From contig MU623380.1 in NCBI GenBank assembly GCA_025201765.1, forward strand, positions 186,001 to 250,000: DNA of 64,000 nucleotides. Reading direction: 5' to 3'. The number at the start of each line of letters is the position of its first letter. The first letter of the stretch is position 1. A program made the position numbers and the translations under genes. Below, in pieces: positions 36,062-47,766 of this stretch. Source of the DNA: Daldinia sp. FL1419 (taxonomy: Eukaryota > Ascomycota > Sordariomycetes > Xylariales > Hypoxylaceae). The notes under the pieces were generated by a model that did not search any database, was not told where the DNA came from, and saw nothing but the letters and a program-made list of their open reading frames with translations.

Positions 36062-36877
36062 CTAATACACCGATATCGTAGATACTACTCGTGTTGGGTT
36101 TCGCGGCGGTAAGTAGTATCCTTCGCTGTAGAAGTCGTTTTTGTTGCCCTCCTCATCTTCTTGTCTCGAATCAAGGTACTTGGTTGTGACTGTGCTCTCC
36201 TTCTGCTTTTCTGAGAATGTAGGTATTGATGCCACGGGCGGCGACGGGGGCATTGCCTCGTCTTCTGATGAGTCCGAGTCGTGCTCGAGCTCAGGTGGTG
36301 ATGTTATAGAGTGGGATGATGATCGAGTAAGGGATAGAGCGTCGTAGTCTTCGTCGTCGTCTTCGAAGTCGTCCTCATCCTCGTCTTCATCCTCATCCAT
36401 TAGATGTAATTGGGGAGATTTCGGTGGCAGTACTGTGTGAGAAGCTATCCTTTGTAGTGGTAATGCGTCGGCCATCTCAATGTCCTCGTCTTCCTCGTCA
36501 CTGTCGCTGTCCGAGTCGGACGAGTCCGCCTCCCACTCGTCCTCCGCCGCCGTGTTGTCGGCCCATTGCACGTGCCTCTCTTCCGCCTTGGGTGTGGCTC
36601 CTCGGACGGATTGGTTAAACCAACTCTCTTGTTCTCGCTCGGCTTCAGCAAGGTCGAGCATTAACGAGTCTAGTAGGTTGGCGTGACCGACGAGGAGTCG
36701 GAGATTGTGGTCAGGGCGGGCAGCCTCGTTAGAGAGCTTAGCCCGGGCCTTGTGGGCAAGGAAGTATGTCTGTGTGATGGACATTGTCTTCTTCCTCGGT
36801 AAGGGTGACGATGTGGGTTGTGAGTAGGAAGGATGAGTAGGAGAGTGGAAAGGTGACGGTGAGGTTGCTGAAACCAT
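36062..36877 (-). CDS. Conserved acidic fungal protein of unknown function
   Basis: A single-exon gene of 271 residues. The Met at residue 32 (36784; MSITQTYFLAHKARAKLS) may be the real start, because the residues before it are Ser/Pro-rich and the ordered part begins there. That part, roughly residues 32-92, is predicted helical (KARAKLSNEAARPDHNLRLL, then LLDSLMLDLAEAEREQ). I take it to be the conserved core. The rest is low complexity. It has two runs of Asp/Glu and Ser near residues 115-135 and 158-178, then Ser/Pro segments and a short aromatic tail with SEGYYLPPRNP. I do not recognise a named family. The acidic Ser-rich stretches suggest a phosphorylated regulatory protein, but that is a guess. 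No signal peptide or membrane helix is seen. Confidence 0.75.
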   Translation of the reverse strand: MVSATSPSPFHSPTHPSYSQPTSSPLPRKKTMSITQTYFLAHKARAKLSNEAARPDHNLRLLVGHANLLDSLMLDLAEAEREQESWFNQSVRGATPKAEERHVQWADNTAAEDEWEADSSDSDSDSDEEDEDIEMADALPLQRIASHTVLPPKSPQLHLMDEDEDEDEDDFEDDDEDYDALSLTRSSSHSITSPPELEHDSDSSEDEAMPPSPPVASIPTFSEKQKESTVTTKYLDSRQEDEEGNKNDFYSEGYYLPPRNPTRVVSTISVY

Positions 36878-39800
36878 TTTGTATTATGTTATGTTGGTAA
36901 TGTGTCTGTGCTTGTGTTTGCCGTAGATATGGTGCAATAGGTAGCAATTATTATTTTTTTTGTTGTGTTGTGTGAGTCAGGCACCGATTTCCGGCCAAGG
37001 GTAAAAGCAATGACCAAACAGCGAGTCCTTCTCTTTTATGTTCAAGTTGCGATGGTTTGAACTTTTTCGACAGGGGTGTGGGGCGTAATAGTTGTCCGCG
37101 TTGGGTGGATGGGCTTGGATGGGCTAGGATGGGTTGGATGGAGTTGCCGGGGTGTGGTACCTTTACCATATACAAAGATACAATGGTACCAAGGTACGTG
37201 TACCCTACCGACCGCTGTTGTGGAATTTCGAGGCTTGCGGTGTGGAGTTGGAAGTGTTGCGTTGGAAGGGCGCCGTGCCTGTTGTAATATCTGCGTAATA
37301 TCCAAGGTATCCAAGGGCTTGCCAGGCAAAGCAAATTCAACCACTGTGCTGCAGACAGGTAATATTGAATCTGGGCCGTGCCACGATCTCCAGATCTCGA
37401 GCTATTGGAATATGTTTCCTTGATACGTTCCTTGATATATTATCGAGTCCTTGATAGTACTGGATAGATTAAACAATGGTCCGTGGTCCTTGCTTTTTCT
37501 TCTCGTTTGCGTTGTAGGTATCCTTTGCAAGTCGTTTCCGAGTCGAATAGATGATGATCTAAAAGCTTGGGCTGCCCGGGACGAAGACGGGATGGGGGAG
37601 CAAGAGCTTCTTTTGTAATGTCCGCTGACTAGATCGTATGGACGCTTGTTTTCCCAAACGATAGTTGTACAAATGTATCGACTTGTAAGAAATGCCCATT
37701 ACCACGACACGGTTACGGATGGACTTATGGTCCCTCGGGCTTAAACGGATTGGCGGGGGTTCGGATCATTCGTAATGGGCGCGCGTGGCAGTACAAGGCC
37801 CCGGTTACCTGACCTTACAATTGAGTCGTATAGTTAGTGGTACATAAAGTACCGTACTTTTGTATTGTATGTTGAAGCATGGTACTTTACACTAGTTTTG
37901 ACAGCCCTGGGAATGCTGAATTCCATTTGCACTTAAATGATATACCGGGATACCTAGGTACGTATCTACCTTGCTTCGCATGTACCTAATGTACAAGGCA
38001 TGCCCAGGCATGTCAGGTAACGCCAATCTACCCCTGTCGCTCTTACGCAAATGCGAGAACTGCGCGATGCACGTAAGTTGCTCCTTCACCGCAACAAAGT
38101 ATCCGTACCGCTACCACTAATGTGCCTACACTAAAGCGTACGAGTCGGGCCAAGAGCCTAGGCTACTTGCACAAGATATCGATTCGCATCGATTCGCATC
38201 GATTTGCAGTTACCTAACTTCGCCGACCGCTCCTAAAGCTTGCTTAAGTCATAAGCCCGTTTCCGCATCCCACATAGGTTGACAGGGCAAGGGCATGGGG
38301 ATTAGGGTTTCTCTTTTTTTCTTTTACCTCCTAACCGTTACCTCCGTCCGTTGACATGCTACGTGCATCCGTTGGCCGTTGGTCATCGGTCATCGGAGAC
38401 AAGTTGTCAAAAAAGTAGTCATTTGCGAACGAGCGGGCAATCGGGAACAAGGATGGGATGCGACCGTAAACCTGCGTATCTGTTCGAATGGTCTTATATT
38501 GAAAGTTCTCAGGTTGCAAGCTACCGGTCCACCTGGAAAGTCGGGATTGACTGCTGACCGGATTGTGGCTCTGCCGTGACACGGCACGTATTACGAGCTC
38601 CCATACAATAGATACTAGGTTGACTATCTCTACTTGGCTATCAGATAGGTACGGATCTGTACTATATTATTTGGCTATTACCCTTGTACTGCATAATTCA
38701 TAAAACGCTCGCTTTCGGTTTCCAATCCATCCCGCTTACGAAAAATTCAACGGATTGATAAGTCTTGAGCAACCCGTTCATACTTATGAGATCAAAATGG
38801 CACCGGCAAAATAAGACCGATTGTGATCGCACAACTCTATGCCATGGTTGCAACATAGGTACGAAGAATCAAACAGTAATAGTAAGATTGATATAACACG
38901 CTAATTCTCAATTGATCATTATAAAAAGTTCTACGTGTTACCAATGGGTACTATGAGAAATACGGTCATAGCACTCAATAGATACGGAGCGCGTTGCTTA
39001 CGAATCGGATCTGTGTCGGGATTGCTGAGCAATACATTGGTATTGGCACACATAATACGGCGATCTACCGGTAAGGGTCGAATAGTCGGGTCTGGGGAAA
39101 AAGTAATTTACTTGACGATTAATAATGGCCAACTATAGTTTACACTAAATGGTATAGTTATTAAGGATGGAAAAAGGCATAACTCATAACGCCGAGTCGG
39201 TGACAAAAAGATTGCGGACTAAAAACCCCATGGCAAGTTGAATCAAGCCCCCGGAGGTGCTGCTGCGATGCTACTACGGACAGATACTAGCAACAGCATC
39301 CATGAACGCTAACTACCTAGTATGATTCATCGGCTTCGCATTACATAATATAGCTAAAGTTTAGTTACTAAACCAATCAACGAAGGGCTTCATCATAATT
39401 TTTTGTCGCATTCGCAAAAGTATACTACAAACATTCCTTCATTAATAATTACCATAAACCTCTGACTCTTAACCTCGTCGACGCTGATGCACCGTTTCTA
39501 GTAATGTCCCCAAAGTCCACAAATCTCCGCCCGTAACAAATCGCAAGATGAACCGATCGATCAATGAGGCACATGCATAATAATCCTAGGCCGAATGGGC
39601 TGAATTTTCAAATGTCTACCCAATATCAATGACGGCATGATATTATCTAGGTATGTAGCAAGGCTGCCTTGCATAAAATGACAAATCTACGAAACAACAA
39701 GGCGAGGTAATTTAATGCACGATATTTTGTCGTAATCTAATCAGTCGTCAATCGTCACAAGGATGGATTCGTCACAAGGGACTGCTATGGAATATATCGG

Positions 39801-40867
39801 ACCTGAGACACTTTTCTTTTATTTGTCAACCCCGTAGTTATCCTATAGATCTCGGCCCCGTCATAAACCCGCCGACCCGTAGCATCCGCAAGGAAAAGGA
39901 TCAATTAGATTCGATCCATCTCGGTCAACCATCATTACTTATCTAAAATGTCCAGCCTAGGCATTTTTTTATACCGTTAGGCTGCTGTCGGTCACATGGT
40001 TACCCAAGGCACTCATTCAACTCATTGGTATGAGGCATGGATATATTGTATTGTATGCATAATTGCGCATCTGCCGTCGTAGGTGACCGTAGCAGGTAAA
40101 ATGGTTTTTAAATCGCTCTCGGCAAGGTCCCGCGACCGAGGTGATAACACGCGGCACCCGCGGTCTCTCCCCAGTTGATTGATATAGGATCGCCCATTGT
40201 CCACATGGCGCAGTGTGCGAAGACGTATGCAACGCAGCTAAACCCTGAGCGTATCCTAAGAATTGTGTCACGAGGGATTCAGGTACACCCGTTTGCGCAC
40301 TTGCGTCGTAACAAAAGGTTACGCCCATCCTTTGCTATGTAGCCCGTTCGTCGACGACCGACGCAAGGAACGGGTAGGACTTTCGCGTCAGAATGGCAAA
40401 CACGGTAAAAATGAAAGTATTCATTTGTTTTCGACGTTGCATCTCGAGTGCGACATTATTGAATCTCCTCCCCTTTGTTGATGAATCGCAAACGCAACCC
40501 GATTGGGCATTTGGGGCCTTTGTTCGAAACAATGCTTGCATAAAAACAAACCAGCTACATTACACTTTGGACACGACATCATAAATTATTTCGAGAACAT
40601 TTCCAATTACGTCGTTGCTACGCTGACAATCCTCTCTGCTTGGCCTTCTCTTATTGACTGATTCGCAAACTCGAAACCACGATGTGGAGAGCTTCATAAA
40701 AAAATGAAAAATAAAAAAAGGGACATCCAAATTGCCTTACAGTTTTTGGAATAATAGGATCTAATGCGACTCGAAAGTCTTTACACTAGCAGACTAGTTG
40801 GCCCCTGTCAGCTTACCTACTCCCTTCAGCCCCGTAAACCGTACTATGTAAAACCGTAAAGTACATA
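36878..40867. other. Gene-poor region of about 4 kb
   Basis: No supportable gene. It contains a threefold 10-bp tandem repeat at 38178-38207 and many GGTACC/GTACCTA motifs around 37157-37205 and 37950-37990. The left end is the promoter of the acidic-protein gene. Confidence 0.45.
38178..38207. repeat. Tandem repeat of ATCGATTCGC, three copies
   Basis: Two exact copies and one with a single difference. Confidence 0.8.
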
Positions 40868-40914
40868 AGTCAGAGGAGGGGGAAACCGACCCCCCTTAGA
40901 AACCGACCCCCTGT
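40868..40914 (+). repeat. Left terminal inverted repeat (47 bp)
   Basis: Exact reverse complement of 41372-41418. Preceded by TA at 40866-40867. Confidence 0.9.
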
Positions 40915-41371
40915 TTAGCACAGACCATTTATTACCCATTTGGGTTTAACAGAGGTACATCAGAAAGAAAGAGATAAATTATTAAGCATATGATTGGTCA
41001 AGGAATTTTCAGTTGCTATTCTGAGCATAGCTCCTCAAAACCAGCCAATGAACCAGTACTGCTAGTCCCAAACAGGCTTAGCCTTTTATCTAGCTCATCC
41101 ATAATATGAAAGGTAATAATTCGAATAAAAGTATGATTTGCATCTGGATTAACCTTTTTCCGTTTCCCGAACTTTACCCGAACCAATTCTGGTTTAAGCT
41201 TTTGAGCTTAATTTGGATTATAGCCAATTAGAAGGGTCATTTTGAGGACAGAGGTTTTAATTGGTTGAAAAATAAGGAAAGATTCCAAAAGAAGAATAAG
41301 AAAGATACATCGAATTGGTATAAAAAGAGTGGATACCTAGTTATTTATTAGATTATGATTGGTCCATTTTG

Positions 41372-41418
41372 ACAGGGGGTCGGTTTCTAAGGGGGGTCGG
41401 TTTCCCCCTCCTCTGACT
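41372..41418 (-). repeat. Right terminal inverted repeat (47 bp)
   Basis: Exact reverse complement of 40868-40914. Followed by TA at 41419-41420. Confidence 0.9.
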
Positions 41419-44400
41419 TAGTAAAGTGACTAAAACAAAGTACACTACAGGACAAGGGTAGAAGTTGTAGGGCTGAAATTATATTATTACATAAGTCAAG
41501 GTACCTAGGTAAGTACCTACTAATGGATGTAAGCAAGGGTCTCCAGAAGTCACCGAGGTCATTGAATCATCCGGTTACCATTCCGTCGGATGTTTGTAAG
41601 AGATTACCTTTTCCCCAGGATCTCCGTTCAGCTTTAACCAATACAATTCTCCTAGTAGTTAGATATTTGCCAACGCCGTCTTTCACTTTGCCCAGCCTTA
41701 TAGGGAATGAGTCGGGGCTCATAAAGTGGGAGTCATTGGTTAGTTCTTTTGCGTCATTGGTAACGTAACGATGCTATCTTAGCCAAGATCTCTTAACAAT
41801 GGTATTTTGTGGCTCTGCAATTTAGAAGTTGCCAAACTCTCGTATGAGTCGTCCATCTGAGCCAATACAATTTCTGACGCAGACATTAAATCTTGGATAG
41901 CCTAGACTCAATAATATCATACTACGGATATTAGGTGCTGTTGCTACAACAACCAGAAATAGGACTGAAGAAGAAAAAAACCACATCTGCTTGGGACCTT
42001 TGTTGGGAATTTGGACGGTTCACCTTCGTAATTTTTGGCCCCCTCTACTTACAGAATAGCAGCCTAGCTAAGATCAGCTTGATGCAGCGCAATACACTTC
42101 CTGTTCCTGCCAAGGAGAAACAATCCTTCGGACCTGGAGTGATTCGATGCCGCCAGATCAAGATCCAGGGTCTATAACGGAGAAATGGGGACCGGGTCGG
42201 AATTAAGTCCACTCTCTCCAGTATTCCCCTTACAGAGTAATTTAGCGAATCATTTGGGGACATCCTCGTCCCATTCCTGGGTAGCGTGCCATCCAAATAC
42301 GAAACTGGGCAGCCTCACAAGAAGAATTCTTCAAAGCAACTCATTGGTTGGGCGTATTGGTGAATCAACATGCATCTTCTAAATTAATTCATATCCCAAT
42401 TATGAAAGAAAGCACTTGGGGCTGAGAACCTTGCATAATAAGACGCTGCTTGTGTCTAGACCGGGTCTAGGGGAGGGTTGCAGAGAACAATATCCGCTCA
42501 TAACTCAGCCTTCTAGAAAACCTTCTCGAAGGCTTCACTCGCGTGCATACACGTGGTGAGATCTGCAGGAGAATTCGCTTACGTGAAAGCGTTTCTCCCA
42601 GCTAGAGACGAATTAGCCAGTCATCTTCGAGCATTGGCTATTCTACGAGCGGATCTGATACAACAGCCAGTTCGCCGATGTTACCCAATTTCCTTGGTTA
42701 GAGGATAGAAGCCTTTTACGTCTATGCGCGGTCTATGCAGACAAGCCATGCGAGCAAGCTAACAAAGAGATTTTTCCAAAAAGGGCCACTCACATCTAAT
42801 CTCGTCGTTCCCGAAGGGTATCATTATACTGATCCTATGGTAGATACCTATCTAATTCCCCTTTCTCATACAGGCGCGGGCCCTTCTCCAGTATAACTAC
42901 TACCGCAGGTAGCAGCACTACAAATAACAAGAGGATACTTGGAATCCTTCGTCTCTGCGTGTACTAACCAACATTGCAGGTACCAACATAATATACGACG
43001 CCCATTGGCGAAGGGGAAGGCGAAGGATTCATATTGTGCAACCCTCCCTTTTGCACAGAAAAAACGTGGCATCCACGGTCCCTGCGTTGCAACCCCAATC
43101 GCACAACTCGGCAGTCCAATTTCCCCTCTGACATCAGCACGCCACACGCGCTCACTAATAAATTTCAAATGTCCAAATTAGTTTGTGGGGGATGCTATGA
43201 GAAAAAAAGAAAAAAAAGGAAACTAACAAAGAGCTATCTATGGAGTTCACCACCACAAGGATGGAAGCTGGGGGAAGGAGGGTCAATGGCTTGCATATGG
43301 AAATATTGATGCACTCCTATCTAATGCAGAGATTCGAACGCCCAGTTGTCATGTCTCCCAGAGTTGATGACGGAATGGATGGTATGCAATGAGCTCCTTC
43401 TGACGCAAACCATAACCGCAGCCTCGTCGGCTTTCCATAGAACCGAGGGCCTGCTCCACGATCGACGCCGTGCAGGCGAGAGATACGCACGTACTCGTGG
43501 ATTTTTCTAACCCTCTCGCGTGACCGCGGGTCAAGCCACCAGTTTCGCGATCCTCGCTTATACGTATGTACGGCTTGTCCCAGCGCCGGACTAGCACAAG
43601 TCTTGCGGTAATAAACTCGCAGCTGCGTGGGGATCGCGATCCGAACCTAAGCGCCTCGGGACTTATGACCTAGGACGTAGAAAGTGGATAGCGGAGAGAG
43701 CTCTGAGTATACGCCGCACTATCAGATGATTTATCGATTTATACTAAGATAGGCCTGACATCTAATATCCCGCGACTCTAGCGCACGTTAAACCCCGTCT
43801 ACTCTCGTACTGTCGCCTACAGTATCTCAGCGTAGTGTAGGATAATGGGATGAGAGGCATGGGGGTCAGGCCGGCCCCCTTGTCTCTTCGCACGTGGCTA
43901 GACGAATGAGACAGGGGGCCACACACCATACAAGACCCTGCAACGCACGCGTGAGATACATTTGTTATGCCCGACTGGGCAGGCATGTCTCTTTGTTATC
44001 AGTCAAGCCATGTACCACTCTTACTTGGACTAGTAACGGCTAAGTTAGCGAGGGGGTGTAAGCACTTCTTTAATATGTAATCACGATGATTACATATCCG
44101 GCAGCTGTAAGTAAATTGCAAGTATTAACTCTTCTACTCATAGTAGTTAGTAGATCGACAAAATGCGACTTTGTATCTACCGTATGCGTATTATAATTAA
44201 TGGGAAGTGAATAGTGATCAATATAATAAGATTGTTCTTTAATCCTTCTAGAAAGACTTCATGGATCATCGTTACCCGTGCGCGTATAGATTATAGATTA
44301 ACTATAGATTATAGACGGGTCATCGTCGGATAACTGGAGACTCTCTTTCGTGTCGGTACATTGGGAAATCATTCTCGGTGTACCCTACCTCGTACCCAAC

Positions 44401-47400
44401 CCACGAGAAAAAAGAAAGTGTATATTGTCCGAGAAAATCCGTGGCGTCCACTACCGGACCTCACCCATACCCTTGGGACGCCGGCTCCGGCCCTACGAGT
44501 GGATAGAGTCCACATAGAACAAACGTATGTAATTCGCATTCAGCTTCGCATCTCTTCACCTCATTGTGTCGAATCTTTATCAATATTGAGCATGCCATAG
44601 TAGCCCGGGCTTAGTGTATAGTAGCTACCTGCTAATTTACTTTCTATCGTCTTTTCATTCCTCATCTGGTATGTCCCACCAGTTCGGTCGTCTTTCTTAT
44701 GTCAGAGTAGCGGACATTGAATGCCATGCATATATGCAATCTGAGACGTCTATGCCCCGTTTGGGAATTCTATCATACATACCTAGGTCCCTTAGTTAGT
44801 ATACTTCGTACATGCTCAGCAGTTAGGTACGAGAGTGCACAAGGTGACGACGCCGACCACGGCTCCATGTTCCCGGACGTATGGGCCACTCTTGTGGTGT
44901 ACATCATCGCGGCTCTTCTTCTATGTATGTAGACAGCACTCGTACAGTGTAGATCAGATAGTCGAGCTGACCGACAAAGGTAGGAGATTACAGCTCGTAG
45001 GCAACGGGATCACCGTACCCAAGGGATAAGCAAAGACAGTCCCAATGGTAGGCCGACACTGGTTAAGCTTACAACGGACAGGGGTTCTAGGAGCTATGGC
45101 ACTCTTTGGTCCCTGAACACATCATCATAATTATTGAACCCATCCCCGGTAATGAAGCAGATAATGGCCCGTAGGACTTATCTGATAATCTCCTTTCCTT
45201 AGCAGATTCGAAGCTCGTCTCCTTATCTATGGGTCTTCATCGCCATCATTCCAGGTCCGTAGCATAATTAATAAGAATACGACGAAACAATCCTACCCGG
45301 TGCTCGGCCAACGAAGCTGTCCATGAGAACCCCGAAAAAGGGTGGCCGGACAGACAAATGGGTAGGCTTGTCCTCGTTGACAAATCATTCGGGGGCGTAA
45401 GCAGCGTGAAGCATTCCCTTGTCCGCACCGCCCAATGAGAACCTCCGTCCGCGCTGCTGGTAGTAGTTATGTCTGAATGCAGTAAGAAATAAGGCTACGA
45501 GCAAGCACGAAAGAATGGGCAAGAGTCTGCGAGATCAGACTAGGACCGATTGATCATATCACATACAGCAGCACCTCTCTGGACCGCCATCGACCCAGGC
45601 CCAAGCCCTCGGGTTCGAAAGGGACCATATTTACCGTAAGCAATTCCTTCTAGAAGGAGTCTCCCATGCATGAAGAATGCTCACTCCATCCGTATGTAAG
45701 CCTCATTAGCTTTCCCCGGAAACACCTAGGGGAAGCTTTTCGCGTCTCAGACCGCTGTCGAGACAAAGCAACGAGTTAATCAATCACAGCTCATAAAATA
45801 ACATGTCATCTAAGCGTCACTTCGTCGTCTTTTTCCAGCCACGGCTATTCCATTCCTAAGCCCTAACGCTCAGACTTATCTACGCTAGCCCGCAATTTCC
45901 TTCCCTTCCGCGACATTTCGAAGGAAGGGGTTTATTTGTCGAGAACGGCAAATGCAGTAAGTCTAGCCGGTTTCGACTTAAGGGCACTCGGCACTGGCAC
46001 TGGCTATGGTACGAGGCGGGATGAGAGTAAATGAGAACAAACGCCATAGTGCAAATTTCCGCGTCCAAGCTCTCTACCGCTAAAACATATTCGTGCGTAT
46101 GTATATATTGTACCCCGGGAAGTATCGTATGTAGCTGTCTAGACTTTAAGCCTCACGCGGTCGAGACCCAGAAAACGAGGTCTCAGCACCGACAACGGTG
46201 CGGTACTACCAAGTAGCCTATATACCGGATCATATGCCGCATCCACAATGGCCAGCCGTCCGTACCGTACATAACGTATCCTGCTACCAAAAGAGTAAGT
46301 CAGGAGAAGGATAGTTAGAAGAAGAAGAAAAAGCAATATCCGCCTTTTTCGCACAAACGTCGTCGCGCACGGATGCTTCAAGGGTTTCACCGACACATCC
46401 TATCCCATATCCCGTAGCCATGGTACACAGTGCGTTACCGCGGAACCGCCGCATTGAACCTGATCCACGATGCTAGCGCAGCGTACCTGAATGTACCGCA
46501 GCCCCAACCACTAGCAGCGGCAGCCTTCTTCCCAGACCCAAGTCCTCGGGTTCCAGCTGCCGCAGGAACTAGCTGGGTGCGGTGCGCAATTCCGTAGTCG
46601 CCGACTCCGGTGTTTAACAGAGACGTGCGTAGTATGGATGTGGTCGCCGGGCTCAGGCTTGAGACACCGTCTGGAACCTTATAGACGGATCGCATAGATG
46701 GCACGATCGATGCGCGCTGCATTATCGTTGAGCTAGACCTCCTACTGTGCAATTCAACATTTCCAAATAGCTTCCTTCGCACGTAAGACATTTTCCCGCC
46801 CGTGCCCGCGTTCCGCCAGGGGGTACATATGCTATGGACCAGGTTTGCACGTCCGCACGTCCTTATTCCCGTGGCGTAAGGCAATAGGGGCAGAACCGTA
46901 AATCGACCAGCATCCACGCTTCTAGAACGCAGCACAATCGATATTAAACTCCAATCCCGCGCCCAGACCATCCCCTTCCGTGTTGCCGGGCTAGCGCTAT
47001 GGCCTCCCAGTCAGGCCATCCTGCTCCCCCGTCCCGAGCCCGGTTCCCGCGTCAACGAGGCTCCCGTCCGCGGAACTAGTAGCCTATCGATCCATTCGCC
47101 GAAGGCGGGTAGCCTCGTCCCGTGCTGGGTAGCCGTTTGTGGTAGTATTTTAGGCAGTTCGGTGCCGAGGGCTATGGGTACCCCTGATGTAGGCCCTCGG
47201 AATTAGACTCGAATAAAGATGGGAAATCCGTATAATTTAATGACGAGCCTTGTGCGCTTTTCGGGTCGGGCACGGGTGCTTTGGACGCCTAATTAACCCC
47301 CTAAATTGCCGCAATAGCCCCTGAATTACTTGCAAAGGGGGTGAAAGTAACGGTAGTGGTTTGGTAGATTGGGCGTTGAAGGATTCAATAAAAACTCCTT

Positions 47401-47766
47401 TTCCATATTATAACAGGGTTATTGCCGTCGACGTAAATGTTCTCAATGTTATTGGATTACAAGTCGTAGCTAGCTGTAAGAAATTTATTTTCTCCCGTAT
47501 AACAGCAAAATTTACCCTCCTGAGATGGCCGTGAGCATGGTGAGATGAATTACATCAATATCTTTAGGTACTGTAAGGGGCATATTCCTAACAAATATCA
47601 GCAACCTGAGGCCATGTCAGCATAGCCACGCATTTAACCTTTAGATGAATGCTGGATTCGGAATATGCTACATGGGTATCAAATCCCAAGTAATGTCAAA
47701 TGACTTCGTAAATTTCGTTGTCTATCGACGATTAACTCTTCCAATGAAATAATCTAATTGTGGTGG
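41419..47766. other. Gene-poor region of about 6.3 kb
   Basis: No gene I can support. It contains a perfect hairpin at 44073-44097, another stem-loop near 42569-42598, and a duplicated TATAGATTA-type segment near 44285-44315. Two consecutive minus-strand frames at 46139-46971 are discussed as a weak gene candidate. The base composition becomes more GC-rich at about 46430-47130. The right end is the 3' flank of dbp8. Confidence 0.4.
44073..44097. repeat. Perfect 11-bp hairpin
   Basis: ATATGTAATCA and its reverse complement TGATTACATAT are separated by the 3-nt loop CGA. Confidence 0.75.

Larger units (their letters stand above)
40868..41418. mobile_element. Non-autonomous DNA transposon with 47-bp TIRs (Tc1/mariner-Fot1-like)
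   Basis: A 551-bp element bounded by two perfectly identical 47-bp terminal inverted repeats beginning AGTCAGAGGAGGGGG, each flanked by TA. A TA target duplication is characteristic of the Tc1/mariner/pogo (Fot1) superfamily. Each TIR itself contains two direct copies of an AAACCGACCCCC unit. The interior is AT-rich and too short for a transposase. On its minus strand a 66-codon frame without ATG (41213-41016) ends FEELCSE and includes GKRKKVNPDANHTF. It may be a leftover of coding sequence. The identical TIRs indicate a recent insertion and no repeat-induced mutation. Confidence 0.88.

Noticed and set aside
36141..36686. Plus-strand Ser-rich frames opposite the acidic-protein gene
   Set aside because: Antisense shadows of the Asp/Glu codon runs in the minus-strand gene.
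42866..43309. Overlapping frames of about 100 codons on both strands
   Set aside because: Frames on both strands of similar length with no motif. Chance openings are more likely.
43325..43345. GATTCGAAC, resembling a tRNA B box on the minus strand
   Set aside because: The flanking bases do not form a T-arm stem, and no A box or acceptor stem is found.
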